A DNA stretch of 64,000 nt from Pseudomonadota bacterium (GTDB taxonomy: Bacteria; Pseudomonadota; Alphaproteobacteria; Rhizobiales; Hyphomicrobiaceae). The stretch is from the NCBI GenBank assembly GCA_023423275.1, contig JAFAFW010000015.1, positions 8,366 through 72,365 on the forward strand, read 5' to 3'. The position numbers were made by a program, and so were the translations under genes. Below are positions 56,132 through 64,000 of this stretch, piece by piece. Below the pieces are notes generated by a model that saw nothing but the letters and a program-made list of their open reading frames with translations, was not told the DNA's origin and did not search any database. Each line of letters opens with the position of its first letter. Within the stretch, counting starts at the first letter, position 1.

Positions 56132-58603
56132 ATGCGTTTCGACACGATCCTTCCGATCGACACCGTCCTTGGTAACATCGACACCGCCCTGGCAGCCAAC
56201 ACCTCTGCCGTCCTTGTCGCCCCTCCAGGTGCCGGCAAAACGACACGCGTTCCGCTGGCGCTTCTGGATGCGCCATGGCTGGCGGGGCGCAAGATCCTGG
56301 TTCTGGAACCACGGCGGCTGGCCGCTCGTGCCGCCGCCAATCGCATGGCGCTATCGCTTGGGGAAAACCTCGGGCAGACCATCGGCCTGCGGGCGCGGCT
56401 GAACTCGCAGGTCGGCCCGAACAATAGGATCGAAGTGGTCACCGAGGGCGTGTTCACCCGCATGATCCTCGACGATCCGGAGCTGACCGGCATCGGCGCG
56501 GTGCTGTTCGACGAATTTCACGAACGCTCCCTCGATGCCGATCTGGGGCTTGCCCTGGCGCTCGACGCGCAATCAGCCCTGCGCGAGAACCTGCGCATTC
56601 TCGTGATGTCGGCCACCCTCGACGGCGCACGGGTCGCAAGCCTGCTCGGTGATGCGCCGGTGATTGAAAGCGAAGGCCGCAGTTTCCCGGTCGAAACACG
56701 TTACATGGGCCGCGATCCATCGCAACGGATCGAAGATCAGATGACAGCAGCGATCGTCGCTGCGATGCGCGCCGAACCCGGTTCGGTCCTGGCCTTCCTG
56801 CCCGGACAAGGCGAAATCCGTCGCGTTGCCGAACGGCTCGCCGAACGCATCAGCGATCCCGCTACGACACTCGCACCGTTGTATGGCGGCCTCGACATGC
56901 GAGCGCAGGACCAGGCCATTGCCCCGGCCAAGCCCGGCGAACGCAAAATCGTCCTCGCCACCGCCATCGCCGAAACCTCACTGACGATCGATGGCGTTCG
57001 CATCGTCATCGACAGCGGCCTCGCCCGCGTACCCCGCTACGAACCCGACGTCGGCGTGACCCGCCTGGAAACGGTGCGGGTGTCACGCGCCTCGGCTGAC
57101 CAGCGGCGCGGGCGCGCGGGCCGCACCGAGCCGGGGATCTGCTACCGCCTGTGGGACGAGCCGACCACGGCCAGCCTGCCCGCTTTCGCCGAACCGGAAA
57201 TCCGCAATGCGGACCTGTCCGGCCTGCTGCTCGATTGTGCCGCCTGGGGCACGACCGATCCCCAGCAGCTCACGTGGCTCGATCCGCCCGGCGCTACCCA
57301 GATCGCAGCCGCGCGGCGCGAATTGGTTGGCATCGGCGCGCTTGATGACGATGGCCGTCTGACGGCAATGGGCCACCGGCTGCGCACGATGCCGCTGCCG
57401 CCGCGGCTCGCCCGGATGGTTCTGTCCGCCGCCGACTTTGGCGCGGCCGAAGAAGCGGCGGCGATCGCCGCTATCATCGTCGAACGTGGTCTCGGCGGAA
57501 ACGATGTGGACCTGACCTCCCGTCTGACCACCTTCCAGCGGGATCGCTCCCGGCGCGCGGAGGATATGCGGCGTCTATCGGGAAACTGGGCACGCACAAC
57601 CTCAGCCGACGCGGTGCGGATGGAGCATTCCGAACTGCCATCAACGGCGGCACTGCTTGCGTTGGCCTATCCCGAGCGGATCGCAAAAGCGCGCGGGGCG
57701 CCCGGCCAATTCCTTCTCGCCAACGGGCGCGGCGCGTCGGTGGATCCCGGCCACCCCCTGGCGCGGGCTCCCTATCTTGTTGTCGCCGAGCTTCAGGGGA
57801 GTGCAGCAGCAAGCCGGATTTTGCTGGCGGCGGCGAGCGATGAGGCCGAGATCGTGGCTATCGCCGCAGATCGCATCACCGAAGGCGATGAGACCACATT
57901 TGACCGCAACGCCGCGGCCTTGCGTGCGCGGCGCGTCCGGCGGCTGGATGCCATCGCGCTCTCAAGCGATCCGCGCCCGGTTCCGGCCGAGCGCGCGGCG
58001 GATACGTTGGCGAGCGGGATTGCGAGCTTGGGACTGGATCGCCTTCCTTGGAGCAAAGCCCAGCATCAACTCCGCGAACGCGTCGCGTTTCTGCGAAGCG
58101 TTGCTCCGGAGGCGTGGCCCGACCTTTCCGATGCGGCACTAGCAGCCACAGTGACCGGCTGGCTCGCCCCCTATCTGTCCGGCAAAACCCGCTTGGCGGA
58201 CATCAGCGCCGAGGATCTCGCCGCCGCGCTTGATGGTCTGCTGCCGTGGGAGGCACGCCGTCGCCTCGATGCGGAAGCGCCGATGCATTTCGCAGCGCCG
58301 ACGGGTCACAATCACGTCATCCAGTATGACGGGCCTGATGCTCCAGCTCTGCACATTCGCGTGCAGGAACTGTTCGGCATCGACAGTCATCCAGCGATCG
58401 CCAACGGCAGGTTGCCGCTGACGCTGCACCTGCTTTCACCGGCGCACCGCCCCATTCAGATTACACGCGATCTGCCCGGTTTCTGGCGCGGTTCCTGGGC
58501 GGCCGTGAAATCCGAGATGAAGGGGCGCTATCCCAAGCATCCCTGGCCGGACGATCCGATTGCGGCACGTCCCACAAGCCGTGCGAAGCCCAGGAACCGA
58601 TGA
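56132..58603 (+). CDS. hrpB: ATP-dependent RNA helicase HrpB
   Basis: The 823-residue DEAH-type helicase has PPGAGKTTRVPL (motif I), LFDEFHERSLD (motif II; DEFH in place of DEAH), SATLDGARV (III) and QRRGRAGRTEPG (VI). Helicase-associated domains and the HrpB C-terminal domain, with AAPTGHNHVIQYDG, follow. The length matches HrpB of other bacteria. Its biological role is poorly known. It is followed by the Pho-box-controlled phn genes. Confidence 0.94.
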   Translation: MRFDTILPIDTVLGNIDTALAANTSAVLVAPPGAGKTTRVPLALLDAPWLAGRKILVLEPRRLAARAAANRMALSLGENLGQTIGLRARLNSQVGPNNRIEVVTEGVFTRMILDDPELTGIGAVLFDEFHERSLDADLGLALALDAQSALRENLRILVMSATLDGARVASLLGDAPVIESEGRSFPVETRYMGRDPSQRIEDQMTAAIVAAMRAEPGSVLAFLPGQGEIRRVAERLAERISDPATTLAPLYGGLDMRAQDQAIAPAKPGERKIVLATAIAETSLTIDGVRIVIDSGLARVPRYEPDVGVTRLETVRVSRASADQRRGRAGRTEPGICYRLWDEPTTASLPAFAEPEIRNADLSGLLLDCAAWGTTDPQQLTWLDPPGATQIAAARRELVGIGALDDDGRLTAMGHRLRTMPLPPRLARMVLSAADFGAAEEAAAIAAIIVERGLGGNDVDLTSRLTTFQRDRSRRAEDMRRLSGNWARTTSADAVRMEHSELPSTAALLALAYPERIAKARGAPGQFLLANGRGASVDPGHPLARAPYLVVAELQGSAAASRILLAAASDEAEIVAIAADRITEGDETTFDRNAAALRARRVRRLDAIALSSDPRPVPAERAADTLASGIASLGLDRLPWSKAQHQLRERVAFLRSVAPEAWPDLSDAALAATVTGWLAPYLSGKTRLADISAEDLAAALDGLLPWEARRRLDAEAPMHFAAPTGHNHVIQYDGPDAPALHIRVQELFGIDSHPAIANGRLPLTLHLLSPAHRPIQITRDLPGFWRGSWAAVKSEMKGRYPKHPWPDDPIAARPTSRAKPRNR

Positions 58604-58648
58604 TGGGTCCTTCCTCAGTTTGCAGGTTTGCAACATGGCTTCCACTGA

Positions 58649-58666
58649 CTGTCATGAAACTGTTAA
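58649..58666 (+). promoter_or_regulatory. Pho box (PhoB site) before phnD
   Basis: CTGTCAT-GAAA-CTGTTAA matches the two-repeat Pho box of alphaproteobacteria (CTGTCAT-N4-CTGTCAT) with a change in the second half only. It starts 75 bases before the phnD ATG, a usual distance for PhoB activation. Confidence 0.75.
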
Positions 58667-58723
58667 TCTGGCCCGATAACCCGCGACCTGTTCACAAGCG
58701 GCGACAGTTGGAGGAACCTGAAT

Positions 58724-59686
58724 ATGCAAAGCGTGCTTTCCCGCTTTTTCCTATTGCTTGCGACGTTGGGCCTGGCGATTTCCGCGTCCGTCGGTGCAGC
58801 ATCGGCGCTCGATTCTCGGTTCAAGGATACCGATGGTGATCTGATTGCCGATATTCCGAGCGACCCCAAGGACCAGATTGATCCGTCGACGCTCATCTTT
58901 GCCTATACGCCCGTCGAAGACCCCGCAGTCTACGCCAAGGTCTGGGACGGCTTCATCAAGCACATGGAGAAAGTGACCGGAAAGCGCGTTCAGTTCTTCC
59001 CCGTCCAGTCAAACGCCGCTCAGCTTGAGGCGATGCGCGCTGGCCGCCTGCATGTCGCCGGTTTCAACACCGGTGCCAACCCGCTCGCGGTCGCCTGCGC
59101 TGGTTTCCGCCCGTTCGCGATGATGGCGAGCGCCGATAATTCCTTCGGTTACGAGATGGAAATCCTCACCTATCCCGGTTCTGGCATCGAGAAGGTCGAG
59201 GATATCAAAGGTAAGAAGATGGCCTTTACGGCCGAGACCTCGAACTCAGGCTTCAAGGCTCCTTCTGCTCTTCTCAAGAGCGAGTTCAACATGGAATCCG
59301 GCAAGGATTACGAGGCGGTTTTCTCCGGCAAGCACGACAATTCCATTCTCGGTGTTGCCAACAAGGACTACCCGGCTGCAGCCATTGCTAATTCCGTCCT
59401 GGCTCGAATGATCGAGCGCAACGTCATCAAGGCCGAGCAGGTCAAAAGCATCTATAAATCGCAGACATTCCCGACCACCGGCTACGGCGTGGTCTATAAT
59501 CTGAAGCCGGAGCTTCAGGCGAAGATCAAAGAGGCGTTCTTCAGCTTCCCCTGGGAAGGATCGGAGCTAAAGGCCGAGTTCTCGAAATCCGGCGAGGCCA
59601 AGTTCATCGAGATCACCCACAAAAAGGACTGGGACGTCGTTCGCAAGATCGACGCAGCGATGGGCGTGAAATACACGTGCAAGTAA
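58724..59686 (+). CDS. phnD: phosphonate ABC transporter, substrate-binding protein
   Basis: The 320-residue periplasmic protein has a signal peptide (about 1-27) and a PhnD-type binding fold with FAYTPVEDPAVYAKVWDGFIKHMEK, MRAGRLHVAGFNTGANPLAVACAGF and TAETSNSGFKAPSALLK. It captures phosphonates, phosphite or related oxyanions. GGAGG precedes the ATG. Phosphate control is expected from the Pho box. Confidence 0.94.
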   Translation: MQSVLSRFFLLLATLGLAISASVGAASALDSRFKDTDGDLIADIPSDPKDQIDPSTLIFAYTPVEDPAVYAKVWDGFIKHMEKVTGKRVQFFPVQSNAAQLEAMRAGRLHVAGFNTGANPLAVACAGFRPFAMMASADNSFGYEMEILTYPGSGIEKVEDIKGKKMAFTAETSNSGFKAPSALLKSEFNMESGKDYEAVFSGKHDNSILGVANKDYPAAAIANSVLARMIERNVIKAEQVKSIYKSQTFPTTGYGVVYNLKPELQAKIKEAFFSFPWEGSELKAEFSKSGEAKFIEITHKKDWDVVRKIDAAMGVKYTCK

Positions 59687-59706
59687 TCTGACGGAGGGCT
59701 GCATCG

Positions 59707-60540
59707 ATGCTGCGAATCGAGCAGCTCACGAAGCGATACCGGACAGGCGACGCTGCTTTGGGCGGCGTCGACCTGGAGGTGGGGCCCGGCGAAGTGATCG
59801 GACTGATCGGTCCGTCCGGCGCCGGTAAATCCACGCTCATCCGCTGCGTCAACCGGTTGGTCGAGCCAACGTCGGGGCGCATTCTGCTCAATGCGGTGGA
59901 TCTCACCCGCCTGTCGCGCTCCGAACTGCGCAAGGCGCGCCGCCGCATCGGCATGATCTTTCAGGAATACGCGCTGGTCGAACGACTGACTGTGATGGAG
60001 AATGTCCTGTCCGGCCGGCTCGGCTATGTCGGATTCTGGGCAAGCTACCGGCGAAAATTTCCGGAGACCGATATTCAGCGCGCGTTCACGCTGCTCGATC
60101 GCGTCGGTATGCTGGATCATATCGACAAGCGCGCCGATCAGCTCTCCGGCGGCCAACGCCAGCGTGTCGGAATAGCGCGAGCCCTGGTCCAGGAGCCGGA
60201 TCTGCTGCTGATCGACGAACCCACCGCCAGCCTCGACCCGAAGACGTCCCGGCAGGTGATGCGTCTGCTTACGGAGCTGTGCGACGAGCGTCAGCTCGCG
60301 GCCATCGTCAATATCCACGACGTCGGCCTCGCGCAGCTTTTCCTGAAGCGGATCGTTGGTTTGAAGGCTGGCAAGGTCGTCTACGACGGCCCCTCCGATG
60401 GCCTCAACGCAGAGGTGCTGACCCGCATCTATGGTGAGGAGGACTGGAGCAAAAGCATCCAGTCCACCGGTGAAGATGCCGAAGACGACGAGGCCGAGCG
60501 ACATCAGGCTGACCGCAAACTCGAGGCGAGTATCCAATAG
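59707..60540 (+). CDS. phnC: phosphonate ABC transporter, ATP-binding protein
   Basis: The 277-residue ATPase has GPSGAGKST, LSGGQRQR and LLLIDEPTASLD. The PhnC-class insert with RLGYVGFWASYRRKFPE precedes the signature. GGAGGG is upstream. It follows phnD by 20 bases and precedes phnE by three, so the four genes form one operon. Its C terminus is extended and acidic. Confidence 0.94.
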   Translation: MLRIEQLTKRYRTGDAALGGVDLEVGPGEVIGLIGPSGAGKSTLIRCVNRLVEPTSGRILLNAVDLTRLSRSELRKARRRIGMIFQEYALVERLTVMENVLSGRLGYVGFWASYRRKFPETDIQRAFTLLDRVGMLDHIDKRADQLSGGQRQRVGIARALVQEPDLLLIDEPTASLDPKTSRQVMRLLTELCDERQLAAIVNIHDVGLAQLFLKRIVGLKAGKVVYDGPSDGLNAEVLTRIYGEEDWSKSIQSTGEDAEDDEAERHQADRKLEASIQ

Positions 60541-60543
60541 CCC

Positions 60544-61359
60544 ATGGACACTGCCATCGCCGCTCGCCGCTATCCCTCGACCTGGCAGCCGCCCCCACTG
60601 ATCACCAGCGCCGTACTGCGCTGGAGCCTGATCATTGGCGGTACCGTCTACCTGATCCTCGCCCTGGCGTCCGTCGACGTGAACTGGACCCGCGTGTCGG
60701 AGGGCGTGCAACGTTCGGCGCGGTTTCTTGCTGGCTTCTTTCAGCCGGACTTCACGTCACGCTGGAGTGACATCCAGCAAGGCATGATCGAGAGCCTGAC
60801 GATGACGGTGACCTCAACGGTCGCCGGGATTGCGCTGTCGGTGCCGGTGGCGCTTGGCGCCGCCCGCAATCTCGCACCGCTGTGGCTCTACACGATCTGC
60901 CGGGCGATCATTGCGCTCGCCCGTGTCTTCCAGGAGATCATCATCGCCATTTTCTTCGTCGCGATGTTCGGATTCGGGCCGCTGGCCGGCTTTCTGACCT
61001 TGTCGCTGTCGACGATCGGCTTCCTGGCCAAGCTGCTGGCGGACGACATCGAGGAAGCCGACCCGGCGCAAGTCGAGGCCATCCGCGCAACCGGTGCAAG
61101 CTGGTGGCAGCTTGTCGATTATGCCATCGCCAGTCAGGTGATGCCGCGCCTGATCGGCCTGTCCATGTACCGCTTTGATATCAACTTCCGCGAAAGCGCC
61201 GTGGTTGGCATCGTCGGCGCGGGCGGCATCGGCGCAACGCTGAACACCGCGCTCGACCGCTACGAGTTCGACAGCGCCGGCGCGATCCTGATGCTGATCA
61301 TCGTCATCGTCATGGCCTGCGAGTACGTCTCCAGCATCATCCGCCGAAGGATCCAGTGA
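60544..61359 (+). CDS. phnE1: phosphonate ABC transporter permease, first copy
   Basis: The 271-residue permease has about six helices and the EAA loop EEADPAQVEAIRATGASW typical of PhnE. It follows phnC by three bases. Two permease genes are common in alphaproteobacterial phnCDE operons and probably form a heterodimer. Confidence 0.93.
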   Translation: MDTAIAARRYPSTWQPPPLITSAVLRWSLIIGGTVYLILALASVDVNWTRVSEGVQRSARFLAGFFQPDFTSRWSDIQQGMIESLTMTVTSTVAGIALSVPVALGAARNLAPLWLYTICRAIIALARVFQEIIIAIFFVAMFGFGPLAGFLTLSLSTIGFLAKLLADDIEEADPAQVEAIRATGASWWQLVDYAIASQVMPRLIGLSMYRFDINFRESAVVGIVGAGGIGATLNTALDRYEFDSAGAILMLIIVIVMACEYVSSIIRRRIQ

Positions 61360-61360
61360 T

Positions 61361-62179
61361 ATGCCGGTGGTCGCGCTTCCCGACGGCAGAAAGCATTGGC
61401 GGCTGCTGACAACCGAAGGCAGCCTGTTGCGCTGGTTCGGCTGGCTCGCCCTCGTCGCGCTGACGGTCTACTGCTGGCGCGTCATGACGGAGACGACGAT
61501 CTGGGCGTTCGCATGGGATGCGCCGACCCAGGCCGCCGACATCTTCGGCCGCATGCTGCCGCCACGCTGGAGCTATGCCAACTCGCTCTGGCTGCCTCTA
61601 TGGGACACGATTAACATCGCCACGCTTGGCACGGGCCTGGCCATCCTCCTCGGCACACCGCTCGGGTTTCTGGCTGCCCGCAATACGACCCCGAGCGCGG
61701 TTCTGATCCGGCCGCTGGCGTTGCTGATCATCGTCTCGTCACGCTCCATCAACGCGCTCATCTGGGGCTTGTTGCTGGTGTCCATCCTGGGCCCCGGCGT
61801 GCTCGCCGGCATTATCGCTATCGCGCTGCGCTCAGTCGGCTTCATCGGCAAGCTGCTGTACGAGGCCATCGAGGAAATCGACGAGAGCCAGGTTGAAGCC
61901 ATCCGCGCCACGGGGGCGAGTTCGGCACAGGTCATGACCTACGGCATGGTGCCGCAGCTTCTTCCCGCCTTTGCAACCATTTGCCTGTTCCGTTGGGACA
62001 TCAACATCCGCGAATCCACGGTTCTGGGGCTGGTTGGCGCGGGTGGTCTCGGACTGGCTCTGGAAGCCTCTCTCAATGTTCTGGCATGGCCGCAAGTGAC
62101 GATCATTCTGCTCATGATCCTGGTGACCGTCGTCCTCAGCGAATGGATCACGGCCAAAGTCCGCGCCGCCATTATTTGA
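61361..62179 (+). CDS. phnE2: phosphonate ABC transporter permease, second copy
   Basis: The 272-residue permease resembles the preceding one. Its EAA loop reads EEIDESQVEAIRATGASS and the C terminus WAWP/ILLMILVTVVLSEWITAK region is similar. It starts after only one spacer base following the phnE1 stop, with translation probably coupled. No C-P lyase genes follow; lepA comes next after a repeat-bearing gap. Confidence 0.93.
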   Translation: MPVVALPDGRKHWRLLTTEGSLLRWFGWLALVALTVYCWRVMTETTIWAFAWDAPTQAADIFGRMLPPRWSYANSLWLPLWDTINIATLGTGLAILLGTPLGFLAARNTTPSAVLIRPLALLIIVSSRSINALIWGLLLVSILGPGVLAGIIAIALRSVGFIGKLLYEAIEEIDESQVEAIRATGASSAQVMTYGMVPQLLPAFATICLFRWDINIRESTVLGLVGAGGLGLALEASLNVLAWPQVTIILLMILVTVVLSEWITAKVRAAII

Positions 62180-62208
62180 GGTAAAGCCGGACCAACCCAC
62201 TTCCGTCG

Positions 62209-62340
62209 TTCCCGCGAAGGCGGGAATCTAGCCACGTCCCTTCGGCGGCGGCTTGAAATTGTGGATTGCACGCGGCCGGCGATTGCCGATTCAGGCGTCA
62301 GCCGATGGCAAGGTGACCTGGATGCCCGCCTGCGCGGGCA
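62209..62340. repeat. REP-like pair of GC-rich hairpins
   Basis: Two palindromes, TTCCCGC-GAAG-GCGGGAA (62209-62226) and TGCCCGC-CTGC-GCGGGCA (62323-62340), are about 100 bases apart between phnE2 and lepA. Both have 7-bp arms and 4-base loops. CCCGCGAAGGCGGGAAT-type palindromes are dispersed repeats in many alphaproteobacterial genomes, so this is probably a short extragenic repeat element. Confidence 0.65.
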
Positions 62341-62438
62341 TGACGGCAAATGCGCAGGTCAGAGATCGAGAGGGTCCGGACCGCGGTCGGGCTCTCGTGC
62401 CCCTTTTGCAGTGCGGGGTCTGCTGCTATCTAGCGCCC

Positions 62439-64000
62439 ATGACCGACACATCGCTGATCCGCAATTTCTCGATCATTGCCCATATCGACCACGGGAAGTC
62501 CACGCTGTCCGACCGGCTGATCCAGCTGTGCGGCAACGTCACCTCGCGCGAGATGAAGGAGCAGATCCTCGATTCCATGGAGATCGAGCGTGAGCGGGGC
62601 ATCACGATCAAGGCCCAGACGGTCCGCCTCGACTACCGGTACAAGGACGGAAAGATCTATCAACTCAATCTGATGGACACGCCCGGCCACGTCGACTTCG
62701 CCTACGAGGTGTCCCGCTCACTAGCCGCGTGCGAGGGCGCCATTCTGGTTGTCGATGCCTCTCAAGGCGTCGAGGCGCAGACGCTTGCCAACGTCTACCA
62801 GGCGCTCGACAACAACCTGGAAATCCTGCCGGTCCTCAACAAGATCGACCTGCCGTCGGCCGACGAGGACCGCGTCAAGAAGCAGATCGAGGATGTCATC
62901 GGGATCGACGCCTCCGAGGCCGTGGGCGTCTCTGCAAAAACCGGCCTCAACGTCGAAGCGGTGCTCGAAGCCGTCGTCGAGCGCCTGCCGCCGCCCAAGG
63001 GCGAGCGCAACAAGCCCCTGAAGGCGCTGCTGATCGACAGCTTCTACGACGCCTATCTCGGCGTCATCGTGCTGGTCCGAATCCTCGACGGCGTTATGAA
63101 AAAAGGCCAGAAGGTCAAACTGATGGCCTCCGACACTAGTTATCAGATCGAGCGCGTCGGCATTTTCCGCCCGAAGCAGGAGATGCTGGCTGAGCTCGGT
63201 CCCGGCGAGGTCGGCTTTTTCACCGCCGCCATCAAGCAGGTCGCTGACACCCGCGTCGGCGACACCATCACCGACGAAAAGAATCCCACGCCAGAGGCGC
63301 TTCCGGGCTTCAAGCCCGTGCAGCCCGTCGTGTTCTGCGGCCTGTTCCCGATCGACGCGGCTGACTTTGAGGATCTGCGCGAAGCGATGGCCAGGCTGCG
63401 CCTCAACGACGCCAGCTTCTCTTATGAGATGGAAACCTCCGCCGCGCTTGGCTTCGGCTTCCGCTGCGGCTTCCTCGGCCTGTTGCACCTCGAGATCATT
63501 ACCGAGCGTCTCGAGCGTGAATTCAACATGGACCTCATCACGACCGCGCCGAGCGTCATCTATCATATCCACATGAACGACGGCTCGATGATCGAGCTGC
63601 ACAATCCGGCCGACATGCCCGATCCAGTGAAGATCGCGCACATCAAGGAACCATGGATCCAGGCTACCATTCTCGTGCCGGATGAGTATCTCGGTGCCGT
63701 CCTGAAGCTGTGCCAGGATCGTCGCGGGCGTCAGAAGAACCTGACCTACGCCGGCACGCGCGCGATGCTGGTGTATGAACTGCCGCTCAACGAGGTGGTG
63801 TTCGACTTCTATGACAGGCTGAAATCGATCAGCCGCGGCTATGCCTCGTTCGACTACCAGATGATCGGCTATGAGGAGAACGACCTCGTCAAGATGTCGA
63901 TCCTGGTCAATGCTGAACCGGTCGACGCGCTATCCATGATCGTGCATCGCAGCCGTGCCGAGCAGCGCGGTCGCGTCATGTGCGAGAAACTCAAAGACTT
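62439..64000 (+). CDS. lepA: elongation factor 4 (LepA), 3' end cut by window
   Basis: About 520 codons of the usual 600 are present. The GTPase domain starts NFSIIAHIDHGKST and has DTPGHVDF and NKIDLP. Domain II, the G'-like domain and the start of the EF4-specific C terminus (ending AEQRGRVMCEK) are visible. EF4 back-translocates stalled ribosomes. The start has only a weak ribosome site. The reading frame runs off the right edge. Confidence 0.96.
   Translation, partial: MTDTSLIRNFSIIAHIDHGKSTLSDRLIQLCGNVTSREMKEQILDSMEIERERGITIKAQTVRLDYRYKDGKIYQLNLMDTPGHVDFAYEVSRSLAACEGAILVVDASQGVEAQTLANVYQALDNNLEILPVLNKIDLPSADEDRVKKQIEDVIGIDASEAVGVSAKTGLNVEAVLEAVVERLPPPKGERNKPLKALLIDSFYDAYLGVIVLVRILDGVMKKGQKVKLMASDTSYQIERVGIFRPKQEMLAELGPGEVGFFTAAIKQVADTRVGDTITDEKNPTPEALPGFKPVQPVVFCGLFPIDAADFEDLREAMARLRLNDASFSYEMETSAALGFGFRCGFLGLLHLEIITERLEREFNMDLITTAPSVIYHIHMNDGSMIELHNPADMPDPVKIAHIKEPWIQATILVPDEYLGAVLKLCQDRRGRQKNLTYAGTRAMLVYELPLNEVVFDFYDRLKSISRGYASFDYQMIGYEENDLVKMSILVNAEPVDALSMIVHRSRAEQRGRVMCEKLKD

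Noticed and set aside
62721..63641. 306-codon minus-strand frame inside lepA
   Set aside because: LepA is unambiguous on the other strand; the frame is a shadow rich in Asp, His and Val.

Overview
The window is dense, high-GC alphaproteobacterial chromosome. Several features point to the Hyphomicrobiales (Bradyrhizobium, Rhodopseudomonas, Xanthobacteraceae side): DUF2794 and DUF6481 proteins, an HWE-type histidine kinase, the block DUF1223 - acnA - ccmABCDG, and the run der - PQQ beta-propeller lipoprotein - YfgM-like TPR protein. The species cannot be fixed from the sequence alone. No rRNA, tRNA, CRISPR array, prophage or insertion sequence was found; most of the window is core genome with short accessory stretches.

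Layout. 1-1.7 kb: an isochorismatase-family hydrolase cut by the window edge, and kdsD. 1.9-9.2 kb: a one-direction metabolic module with a sulfite-oxidase-type molybdoprotein, a four-subunit fumarate-reductase/succinate-dehydrogenase-like complex (order B, D, C, A), class I fumarase/tartrate dehydratase alpha, a zinc alcohol dehydrogenase, and the beta subunit. 9.2-12.4 kb: dodecin, 4HBT thioesterase, cytochrome c, carboxymuconolactone-decarboxylase-family protein, MFS transporter. 12.4-25.6 kb: an Ada-like zinc-motif protein, argG, a DsbA-fold isomerase, small membrane or secreted proteins, rlmN, tesA divergent from an ABC pair, a Bax-inhibitor-1 protein, a GNAT acetyltransferase, DUF2794 and DUF1223. 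25.7-31.6 kb: acnA and ccmABCDG. 31.6-36.7 kb: a large PAS/HWE kinase, a long regulatory intergenic region and an AI-2E-type transporter. 36.7-46.4 kb: der, outer-membrane-assembly-type proteins, NnrU, a GntR regulator, panB and mgtE. 46.4-50.8 kb: a phasin-like protein, a secreted protein, an ABC ATPase plus membrane-fusion protein without a permease, and a DnaQ-BRCT protein. 50.9-64 kb: an ABC exporter, hemF, isovaleryl-CoA dehydrogenase, hrpB, phnDCEE and the start of lepA.

The most notable non-coding signal is four exact GGAAC-N16/17-CGTT promoters, the form used by the alphaproteobacterial general stress sigma factor EcfG. One lies at 10.1 kb and three lie within about 320 bp at 34.4-34.75 kb, upstream of the HWE kinase. 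Two of them drive short intervals that end in hairpin-plus-T-tract terminators and contain no gene, so I propose two stress-induced small RNAs. Both begin with the same TTGTGCC just downstream of the -10 element.

Two other regulatory sites are clear: a Pho box before phnD and an FNR/FixK-type box before hemF. The most notable protein observation is that the flavoprotein of the fumarate-reductase-like complex has Cys where the family has the His that covalently binds FAD, while its other catalytic residues are kept.
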